DNA from: a virus
DNA: 24,916 nt
Virus record (IMG/VR): IMGVR_UViG_3300006919_000402
Span: 1 to 24,916 of that record
Reading direction: 5' to 3' (one strand)
The notes beneath the pieces are model-generated. The model saw only the letters and a program-made list of their open reading frames with translations. It was not told the DNA's origin and searched no databases. Shown piece after piece: positions 5,842 to 13,252 of this stretch; position 1 is the stretch's first letter; each line of letters opens with the position of its first letter. Made by a program: the position numbers and the translations under genes.

Positions 5842-7039
5842 ATTTTTCTCCTTTCTTGTCAAAATCAGTCCCTCCCAGCTCTTGAATAATGTAGGAGATC
5901 GATGCCGGATAAAGCGGATCCAAGAGGACAGGATCAAGGCAAGTTTTCCACGCATCCTTTTCGCCCTTTCGGTCTGCAAGATAGCGTTTGCAAACATCTT
6001 TCAAAGCTATGTCAGCACAATGCCAACCTGCGACTAGATGCGAATTGGGAATCTGATAAGGGTAAGCCTCGAAAGGAGCGGTTGTCTCTTGGGCCAGCAA
6101 TACCGCTTTCCGCTTGTCTGGTAGGCTGTAAAGCTCACAAAGATCTTTTGGCACTTTGGTAGCTAATTGCCTGAGCATTTCCAAGTAGATGGCCATCGAA
6201 AAGAAGTAACCGCGCTTGATCGATTCCTTGCTAAAATCTTCAATGTGGATTGACCGGCAAGTCTTGTAATCGTGGAGCGTTTCGCCTTTCAAGACAAGAT
6301 CGGGACGACCTTTCATCTGCACGGGAATAGTCACACCGGGGGCGACCGTAACATCAATCACGCAAAAAATGCTAACCTCAACCCGTTTTTCTTTTTGGTC
6401 AATGTCGGCAAGAATCTCCCTTGCTTCGTAGTTCATTGGCGCATGATCCAGCGCGTCTTTCATTCCGATAACAGTCTTGTGATCGGAGTAGCTATCATCT
6501 AGCACCAAAGCGGTCTCTGACAGATCCAGCATCTCTCTAGAGTTCTTGTTCAAACCAGAATCAGCGGCCAGCTCTCGCTCAATGCGTGACCTAATCAAAA
6601 CATTTTGCTCTGACTCGTCGGGAACACGGTTATTTTCGGCCTTGAATGCTTTGGCTTCGGCAAAGTTACACATAAATTTGCGCTCTGAATAATCCAAAAA
6701 CAACTGGTCGCGTTTGCGTTGTAATCTAGCCGCTTCCATGTCTTTCCGGCGTTCGTCATTGATTACAATAAACTCGTCAGATTCAAGGATTAGCTTGTGC
6801 GCCAGCGTCCCAAGACCCAAAGCCTTCGATCGCTTGTTTTCGATTTCTCCGGCGAGGTAAGAGCGCAAGCGGGCAGCTGAGCCTCTGGGCTCACCAAACC
6901 CACCAAGGTCTTCAACTGCCTTTTTGAGCGCGCTTGGAGATAAGCCGGGCGCTTGGCGGTATTCTTCGTCTGGCATTCCAACCATGATTTCGTTTCGCGG
7001 GGTAGCCGGGAAGATAATGCTCTCAAATGGATCGTTCAT
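5834..7039 (-). CDS. RecE-like PD-(D/E)XK exonuclease
   Basis: This 401-residue nuclease resembles RecE-type phage exonucleases (PDDEXK/DUF3799-like) that resect double-stranded DNA for single-strand annealing. Visible parts: LSPSALKKAVEDLG near the N-terminus; the GTLAHKLIL histidine motif (H81); the EVSIF glutamate (E221); KGRPDLVL (D247); LHDYKTC (D257, K259) as the catalytic core; and RGYFFSMAIYLEML as the helix behind it. It follows the ERF annealase by five bases, forming a standard exonuclease-annealase pair. The frame can start at 7069, overlapping erf, but the ATG at 7039 lies just past the erf stop and is preferred. The upstream sequence is A-rich without a Shine-Dalgarno motif. Confidence 0.85.
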   Translation of the reverse strand: MNDPFESIIFPATPRNEIMVGMPDEEYRQAPGLSPSALKKAVEDLGGFGEPRGSAARLRSYLAGEIENKRSKALGLGTLAHKLILESDEFIVINDERRKDMEAARLQRKRDQLFLDYSERKFMCNFAEAKAFKAENNRVPDESEQNVLIRSRIERELAADSGLNKNSREMLDLSETALVLDDSYSDHKTVIGMKDALDHAPMNYEAREILADIDQKEKRVEVSIFCVIDVTVAPGVTIPVQMKGRPDLVLKGETLHDYKTCRSIHIEDFSKESIKRGYFFSMAIYLEMLRQLATKVPKDLCELYSLPDKRKAVLLAQETTAPFEAYPYQIPNSHLVAGWHCADIALKDVCKRYLADRKGEKDAWKTCLDPVLLDPLYPASISYIIQELGGTDFDKKGEKYE

Positions 7040-7044
7040 TTTTT

Positions 7045-7788
7045 TTATTTGATAAAAAGTTTGTCCCATCCCGAAAGGATTCGATCTTTGATCTTCTCAG
7101 ACTGCTCTTCCCAGCCCCATCCTTTAAGATCAACTCCTTTTTCTCGCAAAGCCTCGTTGAGCTGCTGGCTGGTCACGCCTGCGCGCTCCATTTGGAGTTT
7201 GATCGCATCGTCAACGGTTGTTTGTGTCACCTTGTCGGGCTTTGGTAAAACGCCATCAGTGTCATCGTCCGTGAACACGAGCCCAAGCGCCGCTTTCAAG
7301 GCATAACGCTCGCCGTAAGTGTTTGTGATCCCCCCGGCTTGGATGTCGCTTGTAAGCTGACTCTGAGGTTTGGCAAATGGGATTGGGATCGTGGTTTCCG
7401 GGAAGGTGAACCCTGAGATATGCAGAACCCGGCAAATCGTGATTTGTTTGTTGTTTTGTATTTCGTGGGAAAAAGTCCAACTCAACCCGTGCTTGTCGGC
7501 GTAGGGCTTAACAAACCGCACAAGGTCGTCCATTGCGCTGTAGCGGAACGCGACCTGACCGCCGCGAGTTTTTGCACCATCCCTCATTTTTGGAATTACA
7601 GGCACTTCCTGTTTGAATAGGGCCAAATCCCGATAAGCCTCGTCTCGTGCTTGGCGGTCTTTTTCTTGGTTGTGCAGCTTCACGAGCTGCTCAAGCTTAT
7701 TAGCGTCAACCTCTGGGCTTTTGGCTAGTTCTAATATTAATCCTAGCTGATCCGTCTCTTCGATTGGTTTTATTTCGTTCATTTTCAT
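7045..7788 (-). CDS. erf: ERF-family single-strand annealing protein
   Basis: A 247-residue recombinase of the ERF family, which anneals complementary ssDNA and partners with a 5'-3' exonuclease. Characteristic parts are ALFKQEVPVIPKMRDG, the FRYSAMDDLVRFVKPYADKHGLSWTF segment, the strand ITICRVLHISGFTFPE, and the family hallmark TNTYGERYALKAALGLVFTDDDTDG near residues 150-175. A C-terminal region of about 60 residues with a helical repeat ends the protein. It is the first clear gene of the early minus-strand operon, so its promoter should lie in 7789-7965. Start at 7788; a second ATG two codons in is possible. Confidence 0.9.
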   Translation of the reverse strand: MKMNEIKPIEETDQLGLILELAKSPEVDANKLEQLVKLHNQEKDRQARDEAYRDLALFKQEVPVIPKMRDGAKTRGGQVAFRYSAMDDLVRFVKPYADKHGLSWTFSHEIQNNKQITICRVLHISGFTFPETTIPIPFAKPQSQLTSDIQAGGITNTYGERYALKAALGLVFTDDDTDGVLPKPDKVTQTTVDDAIKLQMERAGVTSQQLNEALREKGVDLKGWGWEEQSEKIKDRILSGWDKLFIK

Positions 7789-7894
7789 TTTGGTTTATCG
7801 CAATCAGGGACCTGACTAAAGACGCGAACAGGCAGACAACTGCGATGGTCGCTGACAGAATCGCCGTAAATATTGCGGTCATAAATACACACAT
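7706..7894 (-). CDS. possible small membrane protein overlapping erf
   Basis: A 62-codon frame upstream of, and overlapping, the erf start by 83 bases. From the ATG at 7894 it has a hydrophobic stretch of about 30 residues (FTAILSATIAVVCLFASLV in the middle) and then a polar, arginine-rich tail with no pattern. It could be a real leader membrane protein translated from the early transcript, or a chance frame: the tail overlaps erf and looks non-selected, and there is no Shine-Dalgarno sequence. I recognise no family. Confidence 0.22.
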   Translation of the reverse strand: MCVFMTAIFTAILSATIAVVCLFASLVRSLIAINQNENERNKTNRRDGSARINIRTSQKPRG

Positions 7895-7897
7895 ATT

Positions 7898-7915
7898 CAC
7901 AGGCTTTAGCCGGTG
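7898..7915. promoter_or_regulatory. imperfect palindrome in the divergent control region (candidate operator)
   Basis: The sequence CACAGGCTTTAGCCGGTG is an inverted repeat with one mismatched pair (A opposite G). It lies in the 177-base region between the erf start (minus) and the HTH gene (plus), the only divergent region in the window, so early and late promoters should be here. A T-rich run follows at 7921-7940. I found no convincing sigma70-type -35/-10 pair on either strand. The operator role is inference from position and symmetry. Confidence 0.35.
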
Positions 7916-7965
7916 CAACACTTTTTTTTCTTTTTTCTTATCCGTTGTTTTTGTTTGATTTTGAC

Positions 7966-8175
7966 ATGGATACAAACTCCAAAGAAAAAAAACCCGAATG
8001 GATCACTACAACTGAGCTCGCGAGGCGCTGGAAAACCTCATCAGTAACGATTCGAAGATATGCTAATGATGGATTTCTTCCCCATATAGCAATAGGAAAG
8101 ACAAGGAGGTTTGATTGGAACCTTTTGTCTGATTTAGTCAAAAAAAATTACCCCCTTTCCGGTTTACAAAAATGA
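7966..8175 (+). CDS. helix-turn-helix (excisionase/MerR-like) regulator
   Basis: A 69-residue protein with a single winged HTH of the HTH_17/excisionase type: WITTTELARRWKTSSVTIRRYANDGFLPHIAIGKTRRFDWNLLSDLV. This has the helix-turn-helix, then the wing with G-x-TRRF and the closing W/L helix. Such proteins act as excisionases or as small regulators. No integrase is visible, so regulation is more likely here. It is the first gene of the plus-strand block and faces away from erf, a natural place for an early-to-late switch. The frame can start at a TTG at 7945; the ATG at 7966 is preferred. No Shine-Dalgarno motif. Confidence 0.7.
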   Translation: MDTNSKEKKPEWITTTELARRWKTSSVTIRRYANDGFLPHIAIGKTRRFDWNLLSDLVKKNYPLSGLQK

Positions 8176-8303
8176 TCAATAACTTCTTTTTGATTTTTGG
8201 TTGCGTCCTAATGCTGCCATTTTTGATTTTAGCAGTTTGGGGGAATCTTGTCAGAAGTGAACAAAGATATAAGCGGAAGAAGCTGGATAGAAAAAACAAG
8301 TAA
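8172..8303 (+). CDS. 43-residue single-span membrane protein
   Basis: A short gene overlapping the HTH stop as ATGA. The product begins MINNFFLIFGCVLMLPFLIL and continues AVWGNLV, a single hydrophobic span of about 22 residues, then a strongly basic tail (SEQRYKRKKLDRKNK). By the positive-inside rule the tail should be cytoplasmic and the N-terminus outside. Translational coupling to the HTH gene suggests joint expression. Possible roles are superinfection exclusion, antiholin or membrane anchoring of a regulator; none is shown by the sequence. Confidence 0.5.
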   Translation: MINNFFLIFGCVLMLPFLILAVWGNLVRSEQRYKRKKLDRKNK

Positions 8304-8305
8304 AT

Positions 8306-8323
8306 CGGGGACCACTTCGAAGG
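8306..8323 (+). promoter_or_regulatory. conserved GGGGACCA box, copy A (before the connector/tail operon)
   Basis: CGGGGACCACTT followed by CGAAGG. It begins two bases after the TAA of the 43-residue gene and 54 bases before the GTG of the connector gene. Copy B before the portal has the same 12-mer, also two bases after a TAA and 55 bases before the start. This suggests a shared late promoter, activator site or leader element. Confidence 0.5.
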
Positions 8324-8359
8324 TTGTAAATTCTGGACTCATCCAATCATTATCGTTGC

Positions 8360-8782
8360 GTGGCTTGGATAACTTTAACATCTGATCACGTCAGGGACCG
8401 TTTGGCTTTTGACGAGATCAACGCTATTGAGGCGACCGGCGGAGGCGATGGAGACCGACTCTCCGGGATCCTTACACAGGTAACCTCTCTCGTTAGAGCT
8501 AAGGTTGCCGCTTGTGATGATAATTCGATAGGTGATGCGGGAACAATCCCAGAGGAATGTCTGCATGCTGCCGCGACACTGGCAAAGCATGATCTGAGGG
8601 CAACCCTCCCATCAACTGGGCTTGAGGACGAGGGTGATTTAAGGGCCGATGAGTATCGAGCAGCCCAAGATTTCCTTTCGGAAGTCGCAAGTTGCAACAT
8701 TGGGATCGAGAACCCAGATGGAGAGTCAATCGGAGGCCGGGAGTCTGGTTGCTACGGAGGAGACCCAATTCTCAAATTTTGA
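8360..8782 (+). CDS. head-tail connector/adaptor (gp36/gp6-like)
   Basis: A 140-residue helical protein with the layout of the small head-completion adaptors that dock under the portal (Mu gp36/DUF1320 and HK97 gp6-like). It has a start of the type WITLTSDHVRDRLAFDEINAI, a central helix (ILTQVTSLVRAKVAACDDN), a second helix (PEECLHAAATLAKHDLRATL), then EYRAAQDFLSEVASCNIGI and a Gly-rich tail. It begins with GTG; the in-frame stop at 8327 excludes a longer form. It is the first gene of the tail operon and is followed two bases later by the tail-completion gene, the normal order for this function. Confidence 0.65.
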   Translation: MAWITLTSDHVRDRLAFDEINAIEATGGGDGDRLSGILTQVTSLVRAKVAACDDNSIGDAGTIPEECLHAAATLAKHDLRATLPSTGLEDEGDLRADEYRAAQDFLSEVASCNIGIENPDGESIGGRESGCYGGDPILKF

Positions 8783-8784
8783 CA

Positions 8785-9210
8785 ATGAGCGTTTTTCTCG
8801 ACAAAGCTGATCAAATCAAATCACGCCTTGAAAGTGTCGCAGATCTTTCAACGGTCGAAATCATTGTTGACAAACAAAAGGATATTGTTTCCGAGTTCAA
8901 TCAGGCAATCCAAAAATCAAAAGGCGGAGTCATCGTAATATTATTTGAAGGGTATGAGCCAAATGATCCAGAGAATGTTGATTCGACTTTGATTTCGTCG
9001 TATTCCGTCACGATTTGGACTCAACCAATTCTCAGATCCTCTAATCCCAAAAACACCGATCTAGTTGAGGCCACTCATCGAGCTTTGCACGACTGGAAAC
9101 ACGATTCATTTTGTCAGAATAATGCCCAAGTCCTTCGAGGTGCTCTGGTTCCAAACCCTAGATTTTTGATCCACGAGCTATCCATACAACTTAAACACGA
9201 GCTAAATTAA
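8785..9210 (+). CDS. tail completion/terminator protein (gp37-like)
   Basis: A 141-residue alpha/beta protein. It has the pattern of gp37/DUF1834-like and other tail-terminator proteins: an N-terminal helix (FLDKADQIKSRLESVA), a strand-rich core with GGVIVILFEGYEPNDPENVD and SSYSVTIWTQPIL, then NTDLVEATHRALHDWKHDSF and a closing IHELSIQL strand. It would cap the tail tube and join it to the connector. The frame extends upstream to 8692, but that part is only the shadow of the connector gene; the ATG at 8785 follows the connector stop by two bases. Confidence 0.6.
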   Translation: MSVFLDKADQIKSRLESVADLSTVEIIVDKQKDIVSEFNQAIQKSKGGVIVILFEGYEPNDPENVDSTLISSYSVTIWTQPILRSSNPKNTDLVEATHRALHDWKHDSFCQNNAQVLRGALVPNPRFLIHELSIQLKHELN

Positions 9211-9213
9211 ACC

Positions 9214-9423
9214 ATGTCAGACAAACCAAAAAAGCAAGCCAAGAAGGCCGCTAAAAAGCAAGCAACCGAGAAATCGGAAATTCTGTATTCGTGCGTCGTT
9301 GTCAAAGATTTTGCAAAAATCGGATCGATGACTTGCCTTAAAGGGACAAAAGCAAATCTTCCCGAAGACAAGGCGAAAGCACTTGAGGCGCTTGAGATGA
9401 TCAAAATCGAAGGGGTCGCGTAA
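9214..9423 (+). CDS. small lysine-rich hypothetical protein
   Basis: A 69-residue protein. The first 20 residues are almost all Lys, Ala and Gln (KPKKQAKKAAKKQATEK). The rest is a compact segment with strands (LYSCVVVKDF), KIGSMTCLKGTKANLPEDKAKALEALEMIKIEGVA. Small proteins with this KGTKANLPEDKAKAL-type end often sit between connector and tail tube genes in siphophages, where their function is unknown. It starts three bases after the preceding stop. A structural or assembly role is suggested only by position. Confidence 0.55.
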   Translation: MSDKPKKQAKKAAKKQATEKSEILYSCVVVKDFAKIGSMTCLKGTKANLPEDKAKALEALEMIKIEGVA

Positions 9424-9457
9424 CTTTCAAACAATACAACCCAAACAAAAATAAAAA

Positions 9458-10021
9458 ATGCCCTCGTATAATCTACAAAAAACAATGCTTGGCTCTGAGC
9501 TCTATTTCATCGAGTCCGGGCTCACTGTTGACAGCGTAACGGTAAGCGCAACCGCCAAGCCAGACATTTCACCAGTAGACAATTGGTATCCATTAGGATG
9601 CGCTAACGACTTAACACCTTATCGTGTGACCGAAGAAGACACTCCGTTTAAGTGTTTTGAAGGAGGTCGCTATCGCCAAGAAACCAGCACCGTCGTACTG
9701 GAAGACGGTTGGGAGTTTACTTTAAAGAATCACGCCGAGCCAATTTATCGACTGATGCTTGGTCTTGATGCTCGCGTCACCGACGAAACGCCTGTCATTC
9801 CGTACGCTGAAAACATTCGCGAAATTTTTGGGTGGCTTAAATTCCAAGCAACCAACGTGAACAAGTCACAAGACATTTGGACTATGGATCTATGGGGGAA
9901 GCTTGAGATGATCGAGTTGCCAACCTACAATGATAAATCGGTTTATCCTCGTCTCCGATTCACACAACACGACAGTGATCTCAATGTTGTTGAGCTCGAT
10001 AATGTCCAAAATAACGCATAA
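9458..10021 (+). CDS. major tail tube protein
   Basis: A 187-residue beta-rich protein in the position of the tail tube subunit, right after the completion genes and before the tape measure. Strand-rich segments are SELYFIESGLTVDSVTVSAT, the YRQETSTVVLEDGWEFTLKNHAEPIYRLML core, and FGWLKFQATNVNKSQDIWTMDLWGKLEMIE. Loops such as DNWYPLGCANDLTPYRVTEEDTPF fit the tube fold where a strand returns across the subunit. I do not see a family-defining motif, so this rests on size, secondary-structure pattern and order. The leader is A-rich with no Shine-Dalgarno sequence. Confidence 0.6.
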   Translation: MPSYNLQKTMLGSELYFIESGLTVDSVTVSATAKPDISPVDNWYPLGCANDLTPYRVTEEDTPFKCFEGGRYRQETSTVVLEDGWEFTLKNHAEPIYRLMLGLDARVTDETPVIPYAENIREIFGWLKFQATNVNKSQDIWTMDLWGKLEMIELPTYNDKSVYPRLRFTQHDSDLNVVELDNVQNNA

Positions 10022-10023
10022 TT

Positions 10024-10410
10024 ATGCCATTCCTAAAAGTTGAGGCTCTAATCGACGACAATCGAGCAACCGGGATTTACGAAAAGCAAGGCGCTCTCAA
10101 CGTCTGGCAGCAAATTTCTCCCGATAACGATTATGTGATTAAGGTCGTTTCGACGAATTGGACTCTCATTGAGGTCGTTGACGCTGTTGAGGTGACAAAA
10201 GAAGCCGCAACTGGCGGAGATTCTGTCGATCCCACAAGTGCGACTTGGATTAAATACACCGTTGAGGATTGGGAAAGACCTGACACTTTTTCGCAAGCGT
10301 CTGTTTCTCCTTCGTCCCCCGGAAATATTGTTGGTCCTCCTTTATCGCCAAGTTCCCCGAATCGATTTGATTACGTCCCACCGACTCCGGCTAGTCCTAA
10401 CAACATTTAA
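10024..10410 (+). CDS. hypothetical tail-region protein with Pro/Ser-rich tail
   Basis: An unrecognised 128-residue protein starting two bases after the tube gene. Residues 1-85 are beta-like (FLKVEALIDDNRATGIYEK, DYVIKVVSTNWTLIEVVDAVEV). Residues 90-128 are a low-complexity Pro/Ser/Asn stretch (SPSSPGNIVGPPLSPSSPN and PPTPASPNNI), probably disordered. It sits where tail-assembly chaperones usually lie, but it lacks their helical character and I see no frameshift site. It may be a tail decoration or spacer protein; this is inference. Confidence 0.5.
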   Translation: MPFLKVEALIDDNRATGIYEKQGALNVWQQISPDNDYVIKVVSTNWTLIEVVDAVEVTKEAATGGDSVDPTSATWIKYTVEDWERPDTFSQASVSPSSPGNIVGPPLSPSSPNRFDYVPPTPASPNNI

Positions 10411-10415
10411 ATCAA

Positions 10416-10913
10416 ATGATTTGCTCTCACTATCGTCACACCTTAAACGGAGTGACGTTGCTTGATTATGGAGACAGGATGGGCGAGGAGCCCGTTTATC
10501 CTGTATCCCAGCAAGTGCAAGAGAGTAGTTTTGTAGGAGCCAAATGGGGCAAGCCAATTTCAAGGGGTAATGCAATCCGCACCTTTACATGGTCTCGGAT
10601 TCTTACCTTTGGAAGTTTGGCGGAACGTCAGACGCGCCAACTCCAACTCGCATCAACATACCTTGGATTGGGTGCAGGTGATTTGCTAATTGAGGTTGAA
10701 AATGGCGGATCGACCAAAATTAAAGATTTTTGTCTGCAATCTGTAACGCCATCGCAACGCTACGAAAAAAATCAATTCGATTTACTTTTAACCTTTGAGG
10801 GCATTGGAGGAGAAGAAGTGACAATTGATAATGGAGGATATGGCGAAAGATGGTTAGCAGGAGATTCTTCAACTTGGCAAAATTCAGATTCAACTAAATG
10901 GGATATTTTATAA
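10416..10913 (+). CDS. hypothetical tail-associated protein
   Basis: A 165-residue protein I cannot place in a family. It begins HYRHTLNGVTLLDYG and contains FVGAKWGKPISRGNAIRTFTWSR, then RQTRQLQLASTYLGLGAGDLLIEVENG and a strand-rich end with FDLLLTFEGIGGEE. It looks like a mixed alpha/beta virion protein of the distal-tail or tube-associated kind. There are no membrane segments or signal peptide. It is spaced five bases from the preceding stop and three bases from the next start, so it belongs to the tail operon. Confidence 0.5.
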   Translation: MICSHYRHTLNGVTLLDYGDRMGEEPVYPVSQQVQESSFVGAKWGKPISRGNAIRTFTWSRILTFGSLAERQTRQLQLASTYLGLGAGDLLIEVENGGSTKIKDFCLQSVTPSQRYEKNQFDLLLTFEGIGGEEVTIDNGGYGERWLAGDSSTWQNSDSTKWDIL

Positions 10914-10916
10914 ACT

Positions 10917-11600
10917 ATGACAACTTACACAATAATCGGAGAGACAAAGGGAGCGCCTGACAACACGCAAAACAATCTCCTGCACATTTATAGCCAAACA
11001 CTTTCGTCAGGGGCTCGAGTCGCTCAAGGTGACGGGACTGGGCTCGGCTTGGTTGTTTGGTCGGATTCTGTAGGTATAGAAAACTCATACGGTTTTAATC
11101 ACCGGATTTATTCTGACGCATCAGAAAACAGAACGGCAAATTTCCCTGATCAAGATGGTTTGGTACAGGTTTCGCAAACTTCTAAGCTTTCTTCTGATTT
11201 TTCAACCTCAAGCGACCTTCCTCAAGAAGTTTCTGGTTTGACTAAATCTCTTGATGCCAACGCGATTTACAAAGTAAACGGGTATTTTTTGGTTAGGGCG
11301 TCAGACCATTCGCATCCATTGCATCCTCGCGTGACTGCTCAGAACGACACTGTGGAATCTCTAAATTTAAAATTTTGCGCTAACGACGAATGTTTGCCAG
11401 TCAATGCACTTGATACAGACGCGGAGTTTTCGACCTTTACCACCCCAGACAACACTCCCGAGATTATTACAGTCGAGGGAATTTTAAAATTAGATTCTTC
11501 TTTTGGTTACGAATCAATCGGAATTGAAGTCAGTAGCAAGACCAGCGGGCACAGCGTGACTATGATGGCAAATTCGTTTATTAGTTACACAAGAATCTAA
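10917..11600 (+). CDS. probable receptor-binding/tail fibre-like protein
   Basis: A 227-residue protein with the features of small phage adhesins. Residues 40-90 hold a repeat-like stretch (GLGLVVWSDSVGIENSYGF, then NRTANFPDQDGLVQVSQTS), similar to the dRT..lPD..GtV pattern of fibre shafts. The C-terminal 110 residues look like the jelly-roll tip domain seen in many fibres (LDANAIYKVNGYFLVRASD and SVTMMANSFISYTRI at the end). It lies before the tape measure instead of after the hub, which is unusual. An alternative is a head or tail decoration protein, since this tip domain also occurs there. The stop overlaps the tape measure start as TAATG. Confidence 0.5.
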   Translation: MTTYTIIGETKGAPDNTQNNLLHIYSQTLSSGARVAQGDGTGLGLVVWSDSVGIENSYGFNHRIYSDASENRTANFPDQDGLVQVSQTSKLSSDFSTSSDLPQEVSGLTKSLDANAIYKVNGYFLVRASDHSHPLHPRVTAQNDTVESLNLKFCANDECLPVNALDTDAEFSTFTTPDNTPEIITVEGILKLDSSFGYESIGIEVSSKTSGHSVTMMANSFISYTRI

Positions 11601-13252
11601 TGGCTGACAAAAACGTCAAAATCAACTTCAAAACCACAGCGGACGCTCGTGGTGCTAGAGATGCTGAAAAGGGCATCAAAAGGGTTGAGGATAGTGCGAG
11701 AGACACCGAGCTAGCTCTCGACGGCGTTGAGGATTCAGCGAAAGACATACGGCGAGAATTAGACAAGCTTGACGGACTAGATCCAAAAGTCAGAACTGAC
11801 GTAGAAAAGCTTACCAGATCCTTAAACAAGGCGGCATCAAGTGGCCGTCAGATGGCGAGCGCACAAGGCTCAAACGCCAAATCAAACAAAAACGCCGGTC
11901 TTGCCGCGCTGGAATTTTCTCGCGCGGTTGAGGATGCTCAATATGGTGTAAGAGGCATCCTTAACAACATCCCGCAGCTCGTGCAGTTTATGGGAGGAAG
12001 TGCTGGCCTTGCTGGTGCAATTTCGCTTGCGGCGGTTGGTCTGACTCAATTGGTCGAACGACTTCAAAAGACTGACGATGCTGTCAAAAAGACGGCGGCG
12101 AATGTAAAAGTAGCAAGAGACCAGATTGATGAGCTTTATGAGAAATCGGCAGAAGACGGAACTTCTGGACTGAGAACTCAAATCGGATCTGTAATCGATC
12201 AGCTAGATCTTCAAAGCGATGCTCTTGAGCGCAACACAATGCTTCTGCAAGAAAAGCGGAAGGCCGAGTTGGAAATCGCCAAACTTACCGAAGATCTAGC
12301 ACTGCAAGAAATCGCAAGAGCGGAAGCTGCTCTAGAGATTAGCCCTGAGCAAGCGGCAGAACAAAGGAAGCAGATTGCTATCACTCGACTCCAAAGCCAG
12401 AAAGAAGAGGAGATCCTCAAAGCAAAAGAGAAAGTCGAACTCATCGAAAAACAGAGATTTGCAGCGGCAGAGCAAAAATTGCAACTCGAAGAAGAAATTG
12501 CTCGACGAGAAAAACAGTTTGCCGAAGAGCGAGACAAAAGGAATCAGCTGCAAACCCTAAGAGAAACAGCTGAAAAAAGAATAGAGGCCGCAGAAAAGAA
12601 GAAAAAAGAGACTAGATTCTTTTTTGGTGTAGGAGATGAAGCTGGAGAGGAAATGATCCGGCAAGGTCGCGAAATGTTTGGCGAACAAGAGCGCGAGCAG
12701 CTTGCCAGACAAGAGGCTAGGGTGAAAGCCTTAGAGGACTCGATCACGCAACTCAAAGAGGCTAGATCGGCAGCAGAGGAGCAGCAAATGCAGCTCTCCG
12801 TTGCCCAAGGCGAGGCGTTCAATTTGCTCCAACTTACCGAGGAGACAGAAACAAAAACTGCGGAATTAAAAGAGCAAATTCTCGAGGCAAAAACTAGCAC
12901 TCAACTAGCTCAAAAGGCTAGAAGTGAATTTTCCAGTGGTGTCGCTGAACTGCAAAAAGCTGCCGAAAACTCTTCGAATCTGGTCGAAGTTGATCGAAAG
13001 CGTGTTGAGACTGCAAACGAGCAGATGAGGCAAATCATGTCGGATGACACTCTCACAGCTCGAGAGCTAGGCCAGACGAGTCAAGTTCTTGGTCGTTTGA
13101 CCGGAACAGTTGTAGGAGCGACAAAAGAAAACACTCAGATGATTCAGCGGCTACAAAATACCGTCGATCAACTCAGCCAAATTATAAGCACAACCAAAGC
13201 CCAAAACATCAACTTGACTCAAAGGCTCAACAATCAGAACTCAAGGCGATGA
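11600..13252 (+). CDS. tail tape measure protein
   Basis: A 550-residue helical protein. Long charged coiled-coil segments (about 20-80 and 200-480, very rich in Glu, Lys, Arg and Gln) flank one hydrophobic patch (GGSAGLAGAISLAAVGL, about 132-148). That patch is typical of tape measure proteins, which set tail length and may enter the host membrane. By the usual rule of about 1.5 Angstrom per residue it would give a tail near 80 nm. It overlaps the preceding gene by TAATG and the hub gene by ATGA. The bias to A and G codons reflects its Glu/Lys content and is not a sign of transfer. Confidence 0.82.
   Translation: MADKNVKINFKTTADARGARDAEKGIKRVEDSARDTELALDGVEDSAKDIRRELDKLDGLDPKVRTDVEKLTRSLNKAASSGRQMASAQGSNAKSNKNAGLAALEFSRAVEDAQYGVRGILNNIPQLVQFMGGSAGLAGAISLAAVGLTQLVERLQKTDDAVKKTAANVKVARDQIDELYEKSAEDGTSGLRTQIGSVIDQLDLQSDALERNTMLLQEKRKAELEIAKLTEDLALQEIARAEAALEISPEQAAEQRKQIAITRLQSQKEEEILKAKEKVELIEKQRFAAAEQKLQLEEEIARREKQFAEERDKRNQLQTLRETAEKRIEAAEKKKKETRFFFGVGDEAGEEMIRQGREMFGEQEREQLARQEARVKALEDSITQLKEARSAAEEQQMQLSVAQGEAFNLLQLTEETETKTAELKEQILEAKTSTQLAQKARSEFSSGVAELQKAAENSSNLVEVDRKRVETANEQMRQIMSDDTLTARELGQTSQVLGRLTGTVVGATKENTQMIQRLQNTVDQLSQIISTTKAQNINLTQRLNNQNSRR

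Noticed and set aside
7966-8175. HTH protein as an excisionase of an integrating prophage
   Set aside because: No integrase, attachment site or repressor is visible in the window; kept as a general regulator.
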